From: Hygrophila difformis
Taxonomy: Eukaryota > Streptophyta > Magnoliopsida > Lamiales > Acanthaceae
Reading direction: 5' to 3'
Assembly (NCBI GenBank): GCA_030278955.1
Contig: JAOANR010000006.1
Location: 5,203,310-5,267,309, forward strand
DNA length: 64,000 nt
Shown: piece after piece, positions 1 to 11,891 of the stretch
Position numbering within the stretch: the first letter of the stretch is position 1
How the letters are laid out: each line of letters opens with the position of its first letter
Made by a program: the position numbers and the translations under genes
The notes under the pieces: generated by a model
Databases searched by the model: none
Seen by the model: only the letters and a program-made list of their open reading frames with translations
Told to the model about the DNA's origin: nothing

Positions 1-2269
1 TTAAGATATAGTAGTACCCAAATAATATGCCTGATTCCAAACCATAAATGATTTCCTCAACCACTTCATATTGCATCTGCAAAGCCATATAGCACACACT
101 TGACATCGAGTTCATGACGCTTCTAGTTCATAAGGAAAGTAAACTATGCGGATATAAGAAATTCCAATATACCAGCTCCTGTTCTCTTCTTTGGCGTCTA
201 CACACACGAAGCCATGCATTGAGAAATACCTACAATGAACAAATATGAATGGATCATTTCAAATGAACAGAATTAGATATGCAGGACTTTTGTTTTGTGT
301 CATAACTTCTTAAGCGTAAAAGACCGCCCACAGGATAGGGATGGAACCATATTATGCAAGACTTATGTGTCATAACTTCTTGCCATAACACTATGTTTGA
401 AGGACTTAAATGCTAATTTTAGATGCTGAATTAAGGCAAGATACCTACAAACAAGAACGCAACAATAAATGCCAGCCATGGAAAATGGAGGATTGAGATG
501 GGTGATGTCGGTTGCTCCTCTCCTCCAGCGCCAATGCCTAGATACATACAACAAATAAATTTAGTGGGAGGTCCATTCATAAACGGAGATATGAATCATT
601 CATGAACCACTGTTTTTCCCTGATCTAATAGTACAGAACTAAGCAATAGAAATGAGAAGGTATGCACCAGGCAACTACAATTCATTCTGAAGACCGACCA
701 GCAAACCACTAAAGGCAGAATGGCAGATCTTAGAAATTAGATCTGATTATGCATGTTAAGTAAATTTTAACTTTCGATTCAAACATTTTTTAAAGGTGGA
801 AATTAATCCAATTCCAAACACCATGTTCACAATTCAGGGTTCTGTAAATCCCACATTAGAGATTTTTTCTTCTTTCCAATGTTGGAACTGTATATGAAAC
901 TTAACACTAAGTGTCTCAAACCACAAATTTGTTTTTCAAATTTTAAAGCGGAACTTGACATTTACCAAGACGGTTCAGAGACAAAAACTATTCAGCTGGA
1001 ATATTGGCTCCATATACAACAGAAGCAGGAACACACAAAACAGAAATCACGATGAAAGACAAATGAAGAATGTTCAATATGAACCCCTAAATTCCAGTGT
1101 CTGCTTTGACTCTAGAGTGCTTATATTACCTATGGTACCAATACCAGCCAAAACTATACCAATCCAGTCAATAGCATTCATGATCTCCTTCAGATAAAAA
1201 TGAGAGAAGACTGAGAGGATGGCAAGCCCACAGCCAGAAACTGGTTGAATGACTGATACCTGGTTGATATGAAAATCTTAGTATTAAGCCATTATTCGGT
1301 CATATAAGATCATATCAACAGAACGGATAAAATCATAGTTTGATGGAATTTACAGGGGCTTGGGATAGTGCTAGCAACATCAAAACAGCTCCAGAAATAT
1401 CCATTAGGAATCCTATAAGCCATGTTCGGTTGGAAGCATACGCTCTAATCACCTGTAAATAGAGATGGTTTTAGGTTTGTTCTGTTTGTTTTCTTTCTGC
1501 ATTTGATAATATTACATATTTACATGGATGAAACTATAGCGAAAAAGTAAGACCTCAATCGAATCCATTATTCAACAGTGCGTGGTGCAACTAAGCTATA
1601 GCAATAGTTAATCAAAGAGAGCTTCAGTGTCAGAAATTCATTTACATTGAAACAACTGTAATAGATGGGGCATATTGAATAATCACATTGGGTTTAAGCC
1701 CACTCATACCTTACTCTTAGACCTCTTGACGTGTAAGAAACTGATGGGCAAACCAAAGAAAATCATGAATGTGCAATAAAATTAATTTCTCTATTGAATT
1801 GGATCCCTCAAGAAAATTTCCTATTAAATCAATAAAATTGCAGTCTAATCATAGCTTCCAAAATAACAAACATCAGCTTCATATCCAAAGATTGAACGGT
1901 ACAAATCTGAAACAAGATTCGACAATAATCCTAATCAAGAAAAATAAATTTCTGGAAATAAATGCAACTACCAACGCAAGAATCCCACGAAATAGAACCT
2001 AAAATTTTTAAATGTGAGGTGATGCGCGAAAATCCGATTACCATGAACAAAAAATTGTCTGAGCCGCAATCGAAGAAACCATTTCCACACACACAAAACA
2101 AATGATTCTGAAGAACATATTAACATAAATCCAAATCGAAACCCACATAAATACATACCTTGATCTTGAAAGAGAGGGGCGGAAGAATTAGGGTTCCCTT
2201 CTTCTGGAGGACTTTGCCGATGTTATTTCCAGCGGTGGCCGCGATAGTTAAGCAGATTGATACCCACAT
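1..2269 (-). CDS. NIPA-type (DUF803) magnesium transporter, 3' part missing
   Basis: A multi-spanning membrane protein of the plant NIPA/DUF803 family, thought to move Mg2+ across membranes; the substrate is inferred from the family. Exons on the minus strand: 2269-2159 (starts [20 protein letters not shown]), 1452-1354, 1259-1130, 537-449, 229-173 and 76-18, all with GT-AG borders and phases that close. The start follows from [20 protein letters not shown], which I recall as close to the start of Arabidopsis NIPA8/9-type proteins. Other visible blocks are [11 protein letters not shown], a hydrophobic [47 protein letters not shown], a basic [12 protein letters not shown] and [17 protein letters not shown]. 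About 181 codons are present; the gene runs off the left edge, so the last membrane segments are not seen. It is the first member of the possible conserved block. Confidence 0.9.
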
Positions 2270-2399
2270 CCTGATTCTCCCTCGTATGCCCTTTTAATTT
2301 TGTGAATATTTGCCTAATGATTGATTAAAGAAACGCAAATGTAAACAAGATATCGCGAATTTGCGTGCGGGCAGAGATGGGTCGATTTCGTTGCAGTTC

Positions 2400-3364
2400 C
2401 TGTGGTTTGGCTGTCGGTTTCCTGGACAGAATAACCTAAAGAATATTTTGTAAAATAAAAATCGTAGATCAAGATTCGAGTTTCGGAGCCTTAAAAGAAA
2501 CTATAAGCACATTTGCGGAATTGGAATTTCTCTTGTTAAAGGTCAATTTTTTACCTAATGTATGGCCAATACATAGACATGAATCTCCACATAACTGGGG
2601 TTCCATTAGTACACAGTGTTAAGTAATAATGGAGGTGTCGAATTCAAAGAAGTGTATAAATGAGCAATTTATATTTCTTGGATTGTGAGAGTGTGTGGAC
2701 TGAAAAAACAAGACCCGACACATACATTACATGAAATTCATTTGGAAAAAGATGGTGATTTCATTTCTTGCAAGTTGCAGTTGTGTGGATTGAGATGGAA
2801 TTCTTGGTCACTGTTTTTTTAGCTACACAATTCTTGGCCACTGTTGCTGCCTTAAATTGAGATAATCACAGCTAAATAATGTATGCCAGAAATTTGAAGT
2901 TATAATAGCAAAGCAAATATTGACTGGGTCTCCATGGGAAAGAAAAGTCCCCTCAATACAATTTCACAAGAGAGGAAAGGGAGGGCATCATCATCATCAT
3001 CATCATCATCATCCCTTGTCAAGAAAGGTGTGCAGAAAATGAGAAGCACAGAGATATAGTAGTAAAATTTAAAACCAAACATGCCTGCTGAACAATATCA
3101 TACTACTCGAGTATGGATGATGCAAAAAAGGAAACATTCAGGCTTAAATAAGCAAGAACGCTTCAGTCAAGAAGCTAAACAAGCACCAGAAAGACGAATA
3201 CAAATCAAAACTAGGATGATATGGCCATATGGGTCACCCACAAATATAGAGACTTTGTAAGAATCAAGCAGCAACACCATATAACCTCCTGCCTCCTTAC
3301 CATGTCCTTTCCAAGACGCAGTCACAATGTAACATACATGTTGACATACACCAGGCCATAAAGG

Positions 3365-3402
<38 letters not shown>

Positions 3403-3510
3403 CAGTTAAAAGATGGAGGCAATCTATATCATCAGAAACTTCTTGCTGATTATCACAACTGAGAAGGCAAAAGGGCAATACAATTATTTTAAAGTCTGTA
3501 AAATAGCTTT
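2400..3510. other. Intergenic spacer with two simple repeats
   Basis: No gene is supported here. It lies between the 5' side of the NIPA-type gene and the 3' side of the DUF3511 gene, so part is probably promoter and part 3'UTR. It holds an (ATC)n run at about 2986-3013 and a 35-nt A run at 3367-3401. Short frames across these runs are low complexity. Confidence 0.5.
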
Positions 3511-3702
3511 CCGTTGCTCATTCCAAGTGGAATAGGCATCGGCCGTGCACAATTCATTTCACGCTCACATACATCTTACATATGTGCTAAAACTTCATTT
3601 GTATTAATTTTTTTGAAACTTTATATCAAACCACAAATATACTGTATTATTACAAAAAATAACAAGAAGAAGCATGATCTATTCACCAAATCATGGAAGG
3701 GA

Positions 3703-4029
3703 TCACCACCATCCATACACCACCTGTGTGTATCTATCTTTAAGCCACCTGACACTCTTCCTGAAGGACCCCTTGACTCTGCCTTCCAAAGAATAAACTT
3801 TGTAGCCGGCCACCCTCCTCTTCCTCTGGAATTCAGCATCATTCAAAGAACCCCAAGATTTTGTAGTTGACCCATTAGTGCTCTTCCCCTTCTTCAGCTT
3901 CATAGGCGGGGACACCGGCCGACCGCCATAGTTGTAGGAAGAAGAAACGCTGTAAGATTTGAACTCATAGTAGGGCTCTATCTGTGTCTGGCCACCACGG
4001 CTGTAGGAATTTGATCTGTAATCTGCCAT
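3703..4029 (-). CDS. DUF3511 family small protein
   Basis: A 108-residue single-exon protein. The C-terminal half is a DUF3511 signature: RKRRVAGYKVYSLEGRVKGS, then FRKSVRWLKDRYTQVVYGWW at the very end. The N-terminal half is Ser/Tyr-rich (MADYRSNSYSRGGQTQIEPY) with a basic PPMKLKKGK stretch, as is usual in this family. Length is normal. The function of DUF3511 proteins is not established; no signal peptide or membrane segment is seen. The stop follows directly after the conserved GWW, so the gene is complete. It sits between the NIPA-type gene and eIF4A in the same orientation but is an independent unit. Confidence 0.93.
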   Translation of the reverse strand: MADYRSNSYSRGGQTQIEPYYEFKSYSVSSSYNYGGRPVSPPMKLKKGKSTNGSTTKSWGSLNDAEFQRKRRVAGYKVYSLEGRVKGSFRKSVRWLKDRYTQVVYGWW

Positions 4030-4149
4030 GGGCTTCTTGGAGATTCCTTTGAAATTGCAGCCAGGTGTGTGGAGATTGGCTTTGGATGCAATTGAATATT
4101 GTGCACTGCAGATTAAAGACGTAGGTATTAGGTAAAATGCCCATTTTAT

Positions 4150-4914
4150 TGCTCTAGAAAGTCAGCAACACATGGCTCGAAATAAGACATAGACTAGTCA
4201 ACAGAGGCTACAGTATGGGAGTTCTGCTTTCGTTTAACACAATTACTACTATTAACTAATAGCTCTTCAATAATTCAATATAATATACGTAAGTTATGAC
4301 TAATCGTAACATGTAGGACCTAATTTCAAAATTTCCAGATGTGAAGGCCTTGGGTCCGGTCCAAGTTGGTGATAGGTGATATTATTAAATTATTATATGT
4401 GTACACGTAACAACCCACGCTTGGTCAAAGTTTTCATATGAATGGGGAACACGGATCAGGCCTCTCAAGCCATTTGAAACAATGACGTGCTCATAGTAGT
4501 ATATTACACACCATTTCATTAGCAGCCAGATTTGAAACAAAGGCTTTTTACCCTGATGCATATCTACAATACACTTATAAATACTATCATCTCTCAAGGT
4601 AATAAAATGAAAACATCTGTTCGTGCTTAAACAAACAATCCTCAAATACACAAGAAAAACCCAAATTTTAAGACATAAGTTCAAACATAATCCAAATTTG
4701 CAGTTACTTTGGACAAAATATGAAAACAAACCAAAATTTCGCGACAGTAGTTTTTTGTAACTAAGACTAGAATAGGAGATAAAAACCCAAATCTGCAAGT
4801 CCAGTACTAGCATCTCCCAATCATGGTCCATTACATCGGGTGAACTGAACATTATATCAGACTGTAAATTACGCCAAATAGGAAACGATTCACTTCAGAG
4901 CCAACAAAACCGCA
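4150..4914 (-). other. eIF4A 3'UTR and spacer to DUF3511 gene
   Basis: The stretch just downstream of the eIF4A stop contains an open frame on the same strand (4385-4852), but it shows no protein family, is rich in Cys, Phe, Tyr and Leu as AT-rich UTR translations are, and has no splice support. It is best read as eIF4A 3'UTR followed by spacer. Confidence 0.5.
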
Positions 4915-5720
4915 TCAGAGGAGATCAGCAACATTGGCTGGCAGTTCCTCAACCACAACATTATAGAACCTTTGTATGTCAGAAAGCATGCGTTCGTCGT
5001 CTTTGGTAACAAAATTTATGGCCACACCCTTCCTACCAAACCGTCCACTACGCCCAATACGATGGAGGTAGTTCTCAGGCTGAGTTGGCAGATCATAATT
5101 GATAACCAGAGAAACTTGCTGGACATCAATTCCACGGGCTAAGAGATCAGTGGTGATGAGAACACGGGAAGAACCGGACCTGAATTCTCGCATAATGATA
5201 TCCCTAGTGTTCTGGTCCATGTCACCATGGGTAGCAGACACGGTATGATCACGACTTCGCATCTTGTCAGTGAGCCAGTCAACCTTACGCCTGGTGTTAA
5301 CAAATATGACACTTTGGGTGATGGCCAATGTCTCATAAAGATCACAGAGGGTTTCGAGCTTCCACTCTTCCTTATCAACATTAACATAGAACTGCTTGAT
5401 ACCCTCCAGCGTTAGCTCATCACGCTTCACAAGAATACGGACAGGCTTGTTCATAAACTTTCTAGTGATTTCAAGAGCCTCTGGCGGCATGGTAGCAGAG
5501 AATACACCAACTTGAATCTTGGGAGGCAGCAACTGGAAGATATCATATATCTAATGGACAAACATATGTATTAGATGCAGAACATATATCTGGATAACTA
5601 TGAAGCCTAGAGTCGAACATATAGAGCATATAAAGCAAAAACAGAAACTAGAATAATAGCAGTAGCTGACACAAAACTACAAGCAATTTTCTGAACAACA
5701 ACAACAACAACAACAACAAC

Positions 5721-5759
<39 letters not shown>

Positions 5760-7053
5760 TGAATGTAAAATTTGGGGATTGATAGCACCCATGGCCAAAC
5801 TATAAGTCACGATAGATTGAAAATAAAAAGAAAAAGAAAAAGAAAAGAAAAAAAAAGACCTGATCCTTAAATCCTCTGGAAAGCATCTCATCAGCTTCAT
5901 CCAACACAAACATTTTGATGTAATCAGGGCGCAGTGACTGTCTCCTCAACATGTCAAATACGCGCCCAGGAGTGCCAACAACAACATGAACCCCACTGGA
6001 AAGGATGCGCTGATCTTCACGGACACTGGTACCCCCAACACAAGCATGAACCTTAACACCTAGGTAATCACCAAGTGCACGCATAACCTTCTCAATTTGT
6101 TGAGCAAGTTCACGGGTAGGAGCCAGAACTAAGGCCTGGCACTCAACAATGTTGTAGTCAAGCTGTTGCAAAATTCCAGAGCAGAAAGTTGCAGTTTTCC
6201 CTGTCCCTGATTGAGCTTGTTGAATCACATCAAGCCCCTTGCAGAAAGGAACAATTCCTCTTTGCTGAATTGCAGATGGCTTCTCAAAACCTTGAAACAA
6301 CAAATAACTAAAGATCAGTTCACCACAGGTCAAGAAGACAAAAAAGAAAAGCGGCCAAAAATGTTTTTTGGAATTTACAAGGGAAAAGAAAAAATATAAA
6401 GACATTGGAAAAGAACCAAGCAGAAATTCATAATCTTTAAGCATGTTTTGTTGCAAAGAAACAATGGAACAATTTTAAAATTGCTTCGTTATAATGTTAA
6501 ATAAAAAGGAATCTTGAGCTACATGAAGTTAATACATTATTTCAAAAGATTGTTCTTTTTCTTTTTTTATTGTAAAAAAGAAAATCATTACAAATTTTAT
6601 TTTAAAATAACCTCTATTTAATTCTTCCTTCTCTTCAATTCCCTAAACCAAGAATAATAATTTCCTCCAAAATACAACCAGATATAGCCTAAAGAAAAAT
6701 GAGGGCACAGAAGGTGAAAAAAAAACATCCGAAACATAACTCCTGGAACCAATTCTTTCATACCATAAGCATAGATGCCCCTAAGCAGATTTTCTTGCAA
6801 GCCCATGTCATCAAAACTTTCATATACCTCATCGTAACTTGTGAAGAACTCCTCACCATCAGTTCCAAGTCTGTGTTGATAGATTTTGATGATCAAGATG
6901 AGCACACGTAGGATGTTTGCAAAGTTAAAACAATTTCCAGGCTGGTAAAAGAAAGATTATGTAACAAAAGCAAACAAAAACATACAATTCGTTCATTTTA
7001 GAATCAAATTGGCGGGCATCAAATTGGGATCCTTCAGGTGCCATTCCAGCCAT
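4915..7053 (-). CDS. eIF4A: Eukaryotic initiation factor 4A (DEAD-box RNA helicase)
   Basis: ATP-dependent RNA helicase of the cap-binding complex eIF4F, which unwinds 5'UTR structure for ribosome scanning in the cytosol. Coding exons: 7053-6986, 6870-6764, 6290-5860 and 5550-4915; they total 1242 nt, i.e. 413 residues, the exact usual length. Motifs in order: Q motif [10 protein letters not shown], Walker [17 protein letters not shown] in [23 protein letters not shown] in [37 protein letters not shown] and [13 protein letters not shown]. All catalytic residues are present. The start is [20 protein letters not shown]; the bases before it (TGCAG then TC) show a 3' splice site, so a 5'UTR intron lies upstream with a donor near 7701. 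The intron 5551-5859 carries a long trinucleotide repeat. Paralogue identity cannot be told from sequence alone. Confidence 0.97.
5696..5759. repeat. Compound microsatellite (ACA)n-(ATA)n in eIF4A intron
   Basis: About eight ACA units run directly into about twelve ATA units inside the last eIF4A intron. The pattern suggests one array that changed unit by a point change and then expanded. Confidence 0.95.
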
Positions 7054-7701
7054 GACTGCAGAAACAAAATAAACAAAAAAATGAAGGTGAAAATGTTGAT
7101 AATGAGCAAAGAAGGTAGTATAATCTCTAGGACAACAAACGACCATTGCATTTCATTGGCTATTAATACGAGGGCAAACCAGATTACAGGGCGGGAAAAA
7201 AGAAAGAAAAAAAAATCGTTGGCAGTACCATACAAGGGCCAAGCCGAATTGCAGACAATAAACATAGAATTGAAAATTACCAAAAAGAAAAAAGAACTAC
7301 CATAATATGTATATATACATTTCAAAGCGTCATCAACAAAACCACATATATCACGCAAAAAAGCCCAGGCCACCAAGATTAAGTTTTGGTGCACATACAA
7401 AAAGTTACCAATAGAAAACTTAAGCTCATAACGGAGCAACGTCGAAGGTCACAAACGAAAATCATCAAATCCATAAATCACTATGGGTGTAACGTTGAAT
7501 AAAAATTAGATCTTTCACAAATCAAACACAAACCCAAGTAAAGAAACAAGTAAAAACTAAAAGATTTAAAAAGATTCATCCACAATAAAAATCCCAAAGC
7601 CCCAATCACCGACATACTTATCCAAACATACACAAACCGTCCAAGAAACTACTACAGATACAAAACTGAAAAATGGATGAAAATAGTTTTGATCAAGTTA
7701 C

Positions 7702-7880
7702 CTGAAGCAGTAGACACTCGATTAAAAAAAGATCTGAAAGAAAAGGAATTAAGATTCCGAAGTATTCAGGGGATGGCTTTAGTTGCAGACTTTTTTTTTC
7801 CAAAACTCCTCGGATCTACGCCGCGGAGTTGAGGAGAAAGAAGCAAAGAGTGAAAAGCGAGTAAGATGAAAAGGCAGAAA
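7702..7880 (-). other. eIF4A 5'UTR exon (approximate)
   Basis: On the minus strand the bases before position 7701 read TGCTTCAG then GTAACTTG, a good 5' splice site, which pairs with the acceptor at 7056 just before the eIF4A start codon. A leader exon followed by a roughly 650-bp leader intron is common in plant eIF4A genes and often raises expression. The outer (transcription start) edge is a guess. Confidence 0.6.
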
Positions 7881-8386
7881 CGTTTGCTTTTAGGGGTTTC
7901 GATTAAGACCCCTCGCTTGATCTGTGAACTATCATTTCTACCTCCTTGAAGTTGGGCTTAAAATTGGCCCACTGAAGACCCAATACAAGATATGGCCCAC
8001 TATGCAATACAAGATTTGGCCCAATTTAAGATGGTGGCGTTCTGCGGCTCTTGCACTGGAGGTATTTTAGTGTGCCTCAGGAATCAGAATTTAGAAATGC
8101 ATCGTACTCGGAATTTAGGGTGTAATTAACATGGGAAGCTTAAATCCTCAATATTCAAAAAAATATTTGTAGTAATTAACTCCTTAATGAAAAAGAATTT
8201 TATTTTTTTTTTAAAAAAGGAAAATGAATGCTATACTATTTGTAGTAAAGAATTCTCTTTTTTCATTTAAAAAAAGTAAACTTTTCTATATGTTTTCTCT
8301 TAACAAGTGCTGGGTCGTTCAACACGACCATTCTCCTTCTTTCTTGATATTTTCTGATTTAATACTTTCGTAAACAAATCAAAAGG
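7881..8386. other. Intergenic, eIF4A promoter side
   Basis: No gene is seen. The part next to 7880 should hold the eIF4A promoter. Several GGCCCA/TGGGCC-type motifs occur at about 7950-8020; such TCP-binding-like sites are frequent upstream of plant translation genes, but their role here is inferred. Confidence 0.4.
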
Positions 8387-8397
8387 TAAATCCAAAA

Positions 8398-8589
8398 ATC
8401 AAGAACTTGAGTAGATTGAGGCTCTAATCGCTTAAGCATGTCCCGGGTTCGAGCCTTATTGATGCAAAAAACTGCTTTGGGAGAGACGGCCTTAATTATC
8501 CATGCAGGTCCTCGAAAAATTAGTCGCTTGGGTCTAACGTGGCCTGAAAGATACCCGGTTATTCAAAAAGAAAAAAAAAAAAAAAAGGA
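8398..8589 (+). mobile_element. tRNA-derived SINE with poly(A) tail and 11-bp TSD
   Basis: A short retroposon with a B-box-like GGTTCGAGCC at about 8446-8455, the 3' body ending GATACCCGGTTATTC, and a poly(A) tail at about 8570-8586. An 11-bp direct repeat TAAATCCAAAA flanks it at 8387-8397 and 8590-8600, as expected of LINE-driven insertion. The perfect TSD suggests a fairly recent copy. It is non-autonomous. Confidence 0.85.
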
Positions 8590-8712
8590 TAAATCCAAAA
8601 GTTACATTATTGTCAAACATATAATTAAAATTTTTATGATTCTATACACTTATGGCATGAGTCTCAGGACAAATATCTTCTTTAAAAAAATAGCGGAAGT
8701 CCATGCTATATA

Positions 8713-8995
8713 CTCCTTCCATTCTGAATTATTATCTCTTTCTGTTCAATTTCAATACAAATCGTTGCATTAATTGACACATAAACTTTAATTTTATCGG
8801 CCCCTCCAACTAAATTATTTTGTAATAAATGTGTAGAAATAGCATTTATATGGGGTAAAGAAAAATATAGAAAAAATATAGCATAAATACTCAAAATACT
8901 AAAAAATACAATAATTATGAAACACTTTTTATTTCTAAAAAGACTACTAAAATAAAAATCTAAAAAGAGACTATAATAAAATGGAAATGAGGGGG
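8713..8995. mobile_element. Degenerate Stowaway-like MITE
   Basis: The left end reads TA then CTCCTTCCATTC; the right end, inverted, reads CCCCCTCATTTCCATTTTAT, followed by TA. Both sides carry a CTCTTT block inward. It resembles the other Stowaway copies in the window but with several mismatches, so it is an old copy. Confidence 0.5.
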
Positions 8996-9736
8996 TACAT
9001 ACTTTATTGTTAATAAAAAATAAATTATACCCATTTTAAATATATATAAATAAATCGTATTAGATTACTAAAGTACTATTTTAGAGGTCCAAAAATTAAT
9101 TTCATATGATAAATGGATATACTAGAGAGAGATTAAAATATCATTTTATAAATATACAAGCCCATAGGCCATAGGCCATAGCGAAAATTTAAAATACTGT
9201 TTCACCAAAAAATATAAAATATTAGTATATTCCAGCCAAAAAAATATAAAATATTATATGGAAGGTTTAAAATATGATTATATATGACTGAGTAAATACA
9301 ACTCATAATATGTAATGTAATACCATAAATCCACAATGGAAGGCAATACCATTTCTGGGTTCTAAACATCCACATAACCCGTAACAGGGTTTTACGGGTA
9401 GATAATCCAAAACCGACCACGGGAGGTAACTTAAAGATTTCTCACCCACGTGCGTACCATTCGGATACACACCTTTTTCATGTTATTATATGCAACTTGT
9501 TAAATATATATATATAGTATTTTTATATATAAATGTGTAAATTAATAACTTAAAGATTAATATAAAAATTGATATTAATTAAATAAATAAATAGAATAAT
9601 TCAGTAATTATATAACATAAAATTAAATTAAATGGGTAAAATTAATTAAAACATGTCTTAAATGTAATAAAACAGAAATCAATATGAATAAATATTAATT
9701 AAATTAAAAAATTTATAAAAATTATAAATTCCATAA
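8996..9736. other. AT-rich intergenic DNA
   Basis: No gene, RNA or intact repeat is recognised. A small TATGGCC-like doublet lies near 9165-9180. Confidence 0.4.
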
Positions 9737-11891
9737 TCTATATATATATAAAAGTAATATAGTCTAATTTCCCCCCACTTCCCCACCCCCCTTTTCAACA
9801 TCTCATCCGACTATTTTTTCCGATTTCAACAATCATATATACTCACTAAATCTAATATATATATATATATATATATATAAATTCAACTAACTCAATTATA
9901 TATACTCTCTAGATCCATAATATATATAATCTAATATTTAATTTCAACAAACTCAATCATATTATATATACTCCCTAAATCTATAATCTATAATACTCTT
10001 AAAATTTTAAATTATTTCCATTAAATACACCTATTTGAATTAACTATAAATGCATCCGATCGTCCTTATTCGTTTCATTCATCTCTATTCTAAATCTCAT
10101 ATTTTGCAATTTTTTTATTGCTTTAGATAATTTTTAGTCAATTTTCTCTAATCTAATGTTTGTTCATCTTTTGGTTTTTGTAGCGTGTACGTGATTAACT
10201 CATGTGAATCGGTATGTATATGATTGTAGCATGTCTTATGATATATTTTTTTTTTTTTGTATTTTAGATTTTTTTTCCTATTTTTTGATATCATCTTATG
10301 ATACTTTATGTTTTATAGGTGATTTTAATCATTTAACAAGTTTCTTTCACTAATTTTTTAAGGGAAAAAATATATTCCGTACAGCACATGTGCGTTTATC
10401 AAAGATTCTCTTCATATAAAAAGTCATGGGACAGTTCAGGGAAAAAGGAAAATTCAAATATTGTCTCTTTTATTTATATTGATTTTTTTTGCCTTTATAA
10501 TTGCAGGGATATCCATTGATAATGTTGAATGGTAGAGTGGATTAAAGGCATGTACATCAATTTTCTTCCCCAAAAGAGAACTTGGCAAGGTGTACATTCG
10601 GGGGACAAGAAAAATGTGAACTGTAATGAAGATGGCTTCGAGATTCTCTTAACATGACAGTGGATTTTCTACAATCACATACATTGTTGTTCAAATTCAG
10701 AATCTATATATTATTAATACCATTAGTGGTCAACCAAGTCAACATTTAATGTGGTGTCTCCATTCTAAATTTCCAATTTTCTTAGATTTTTGCATTTTCT
10801 ATTAATTAAATTTAGATTTTTGTATTTGTTATTTATTTACTATTTATTTATGTCAAAATATTTATTGATTTGGATATGAAAATCCTAATTTCCATTTTTA
10901 AAAAGATATGAAATTTTCAATTTATATGGAATTCCCATAATTACCAATTTTAAAAGATTTGAAATTTGAAATTTTTTATATTTGCATTTATTTATATTAG
11001 ATTTTGGTTTTTTATTTATTTATATTTGATTTTTGCACTTTTTATTCCAACAATTTTTATTTTTACACAATTTTCAATTTTTAAAAGATATAAAATTTTT
11101 AACTTATATGAAATTCCTACAATTTTTAGCTTTTAAAACATTCAAATTTTAATTTTGTGTTTATTTATTCATTTATTTTAGACTTTAGCATTGTATTATT
11201 ATTTTAGATTTTTGCATTATTTATTTATATATTTATTTTAGATTTTGCATTGTTTTATTCACATAATTTTCAGTTTTAAAAAGATATGTAATTTTTAATT
11301 TATATGGAATCAATATATAGTTTGACACATTGTTATTAACTGGTTATTTTATTTTTCGAAATGTCAAAAAAGAAAAGCAAGACATAAATCATGGGATGGA
11401 ATTAATATTATTTATTTTAGTTACATAAAAAATAATAAAATAAAAAACTTAAATAGGCTACAAGAGGGATGTGATTTCCATTTTTTGGACCATAATGAGG
11501 CGATTTGAACAACATGTGGTCCGCTTTGGCCCTATTTGTGGGTCCGATGGCCTTATAGTGGCCCAAAATTGTAAATGAAAAATTAATAGCTAAAATCTGA
11601 AAATTGATCATTCTGATGGCCTAAAAAATTATTATCTCTAAAAATAATTCAAAACAAGTATAATTATTAAGAGAAATGTGATTCATATTCTTTGGATAAT
11701 TAGTTTAAAGTAAATTAATTATTTTCATAAAGCATATTATAAATAAAAGAATCTGATGAATAAAGAGTTATTGTGAGTGCGAATAGATCCATCTGTAAAT
11801 AAAGAAAAATTTTATTTTTTTTAATCTATTTTTAATAAATAATTCATTAGTTTATATTTTAATAGATTTGTAATTTACGGAATAACAAATA
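9737..11891 (+). mobile_element. Possible left part of a Helitron, cut by the LARD
   Basis: Position 9737 begins TCTATATATATATAAAAG after an A, the form of plant Helitron 5' ends (TC at an A/T site). The stretch up to 11891 is AT-rich with no usable reading frame. The sequence after the LARD on its other side (from 21156) leads into helicase remnants and a clear Helitron 3' end at 23008, so this may be the same element split by the later insertion. The 5' end is judged only from its look. Confidence 0.35.

Noticed and set aside
3167..3478. 103-codon frame with a poly-Phe run
   Set aside because: It crosses the A run at 3367-3401, so the protein is an artefact of a homopolymer.
4385..4852. 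155-codon frame on the minus strand after eIF4A
   Set aside because: Lies in the eIF4A 3'UTR, has no family resemblance and UTR-like composition.
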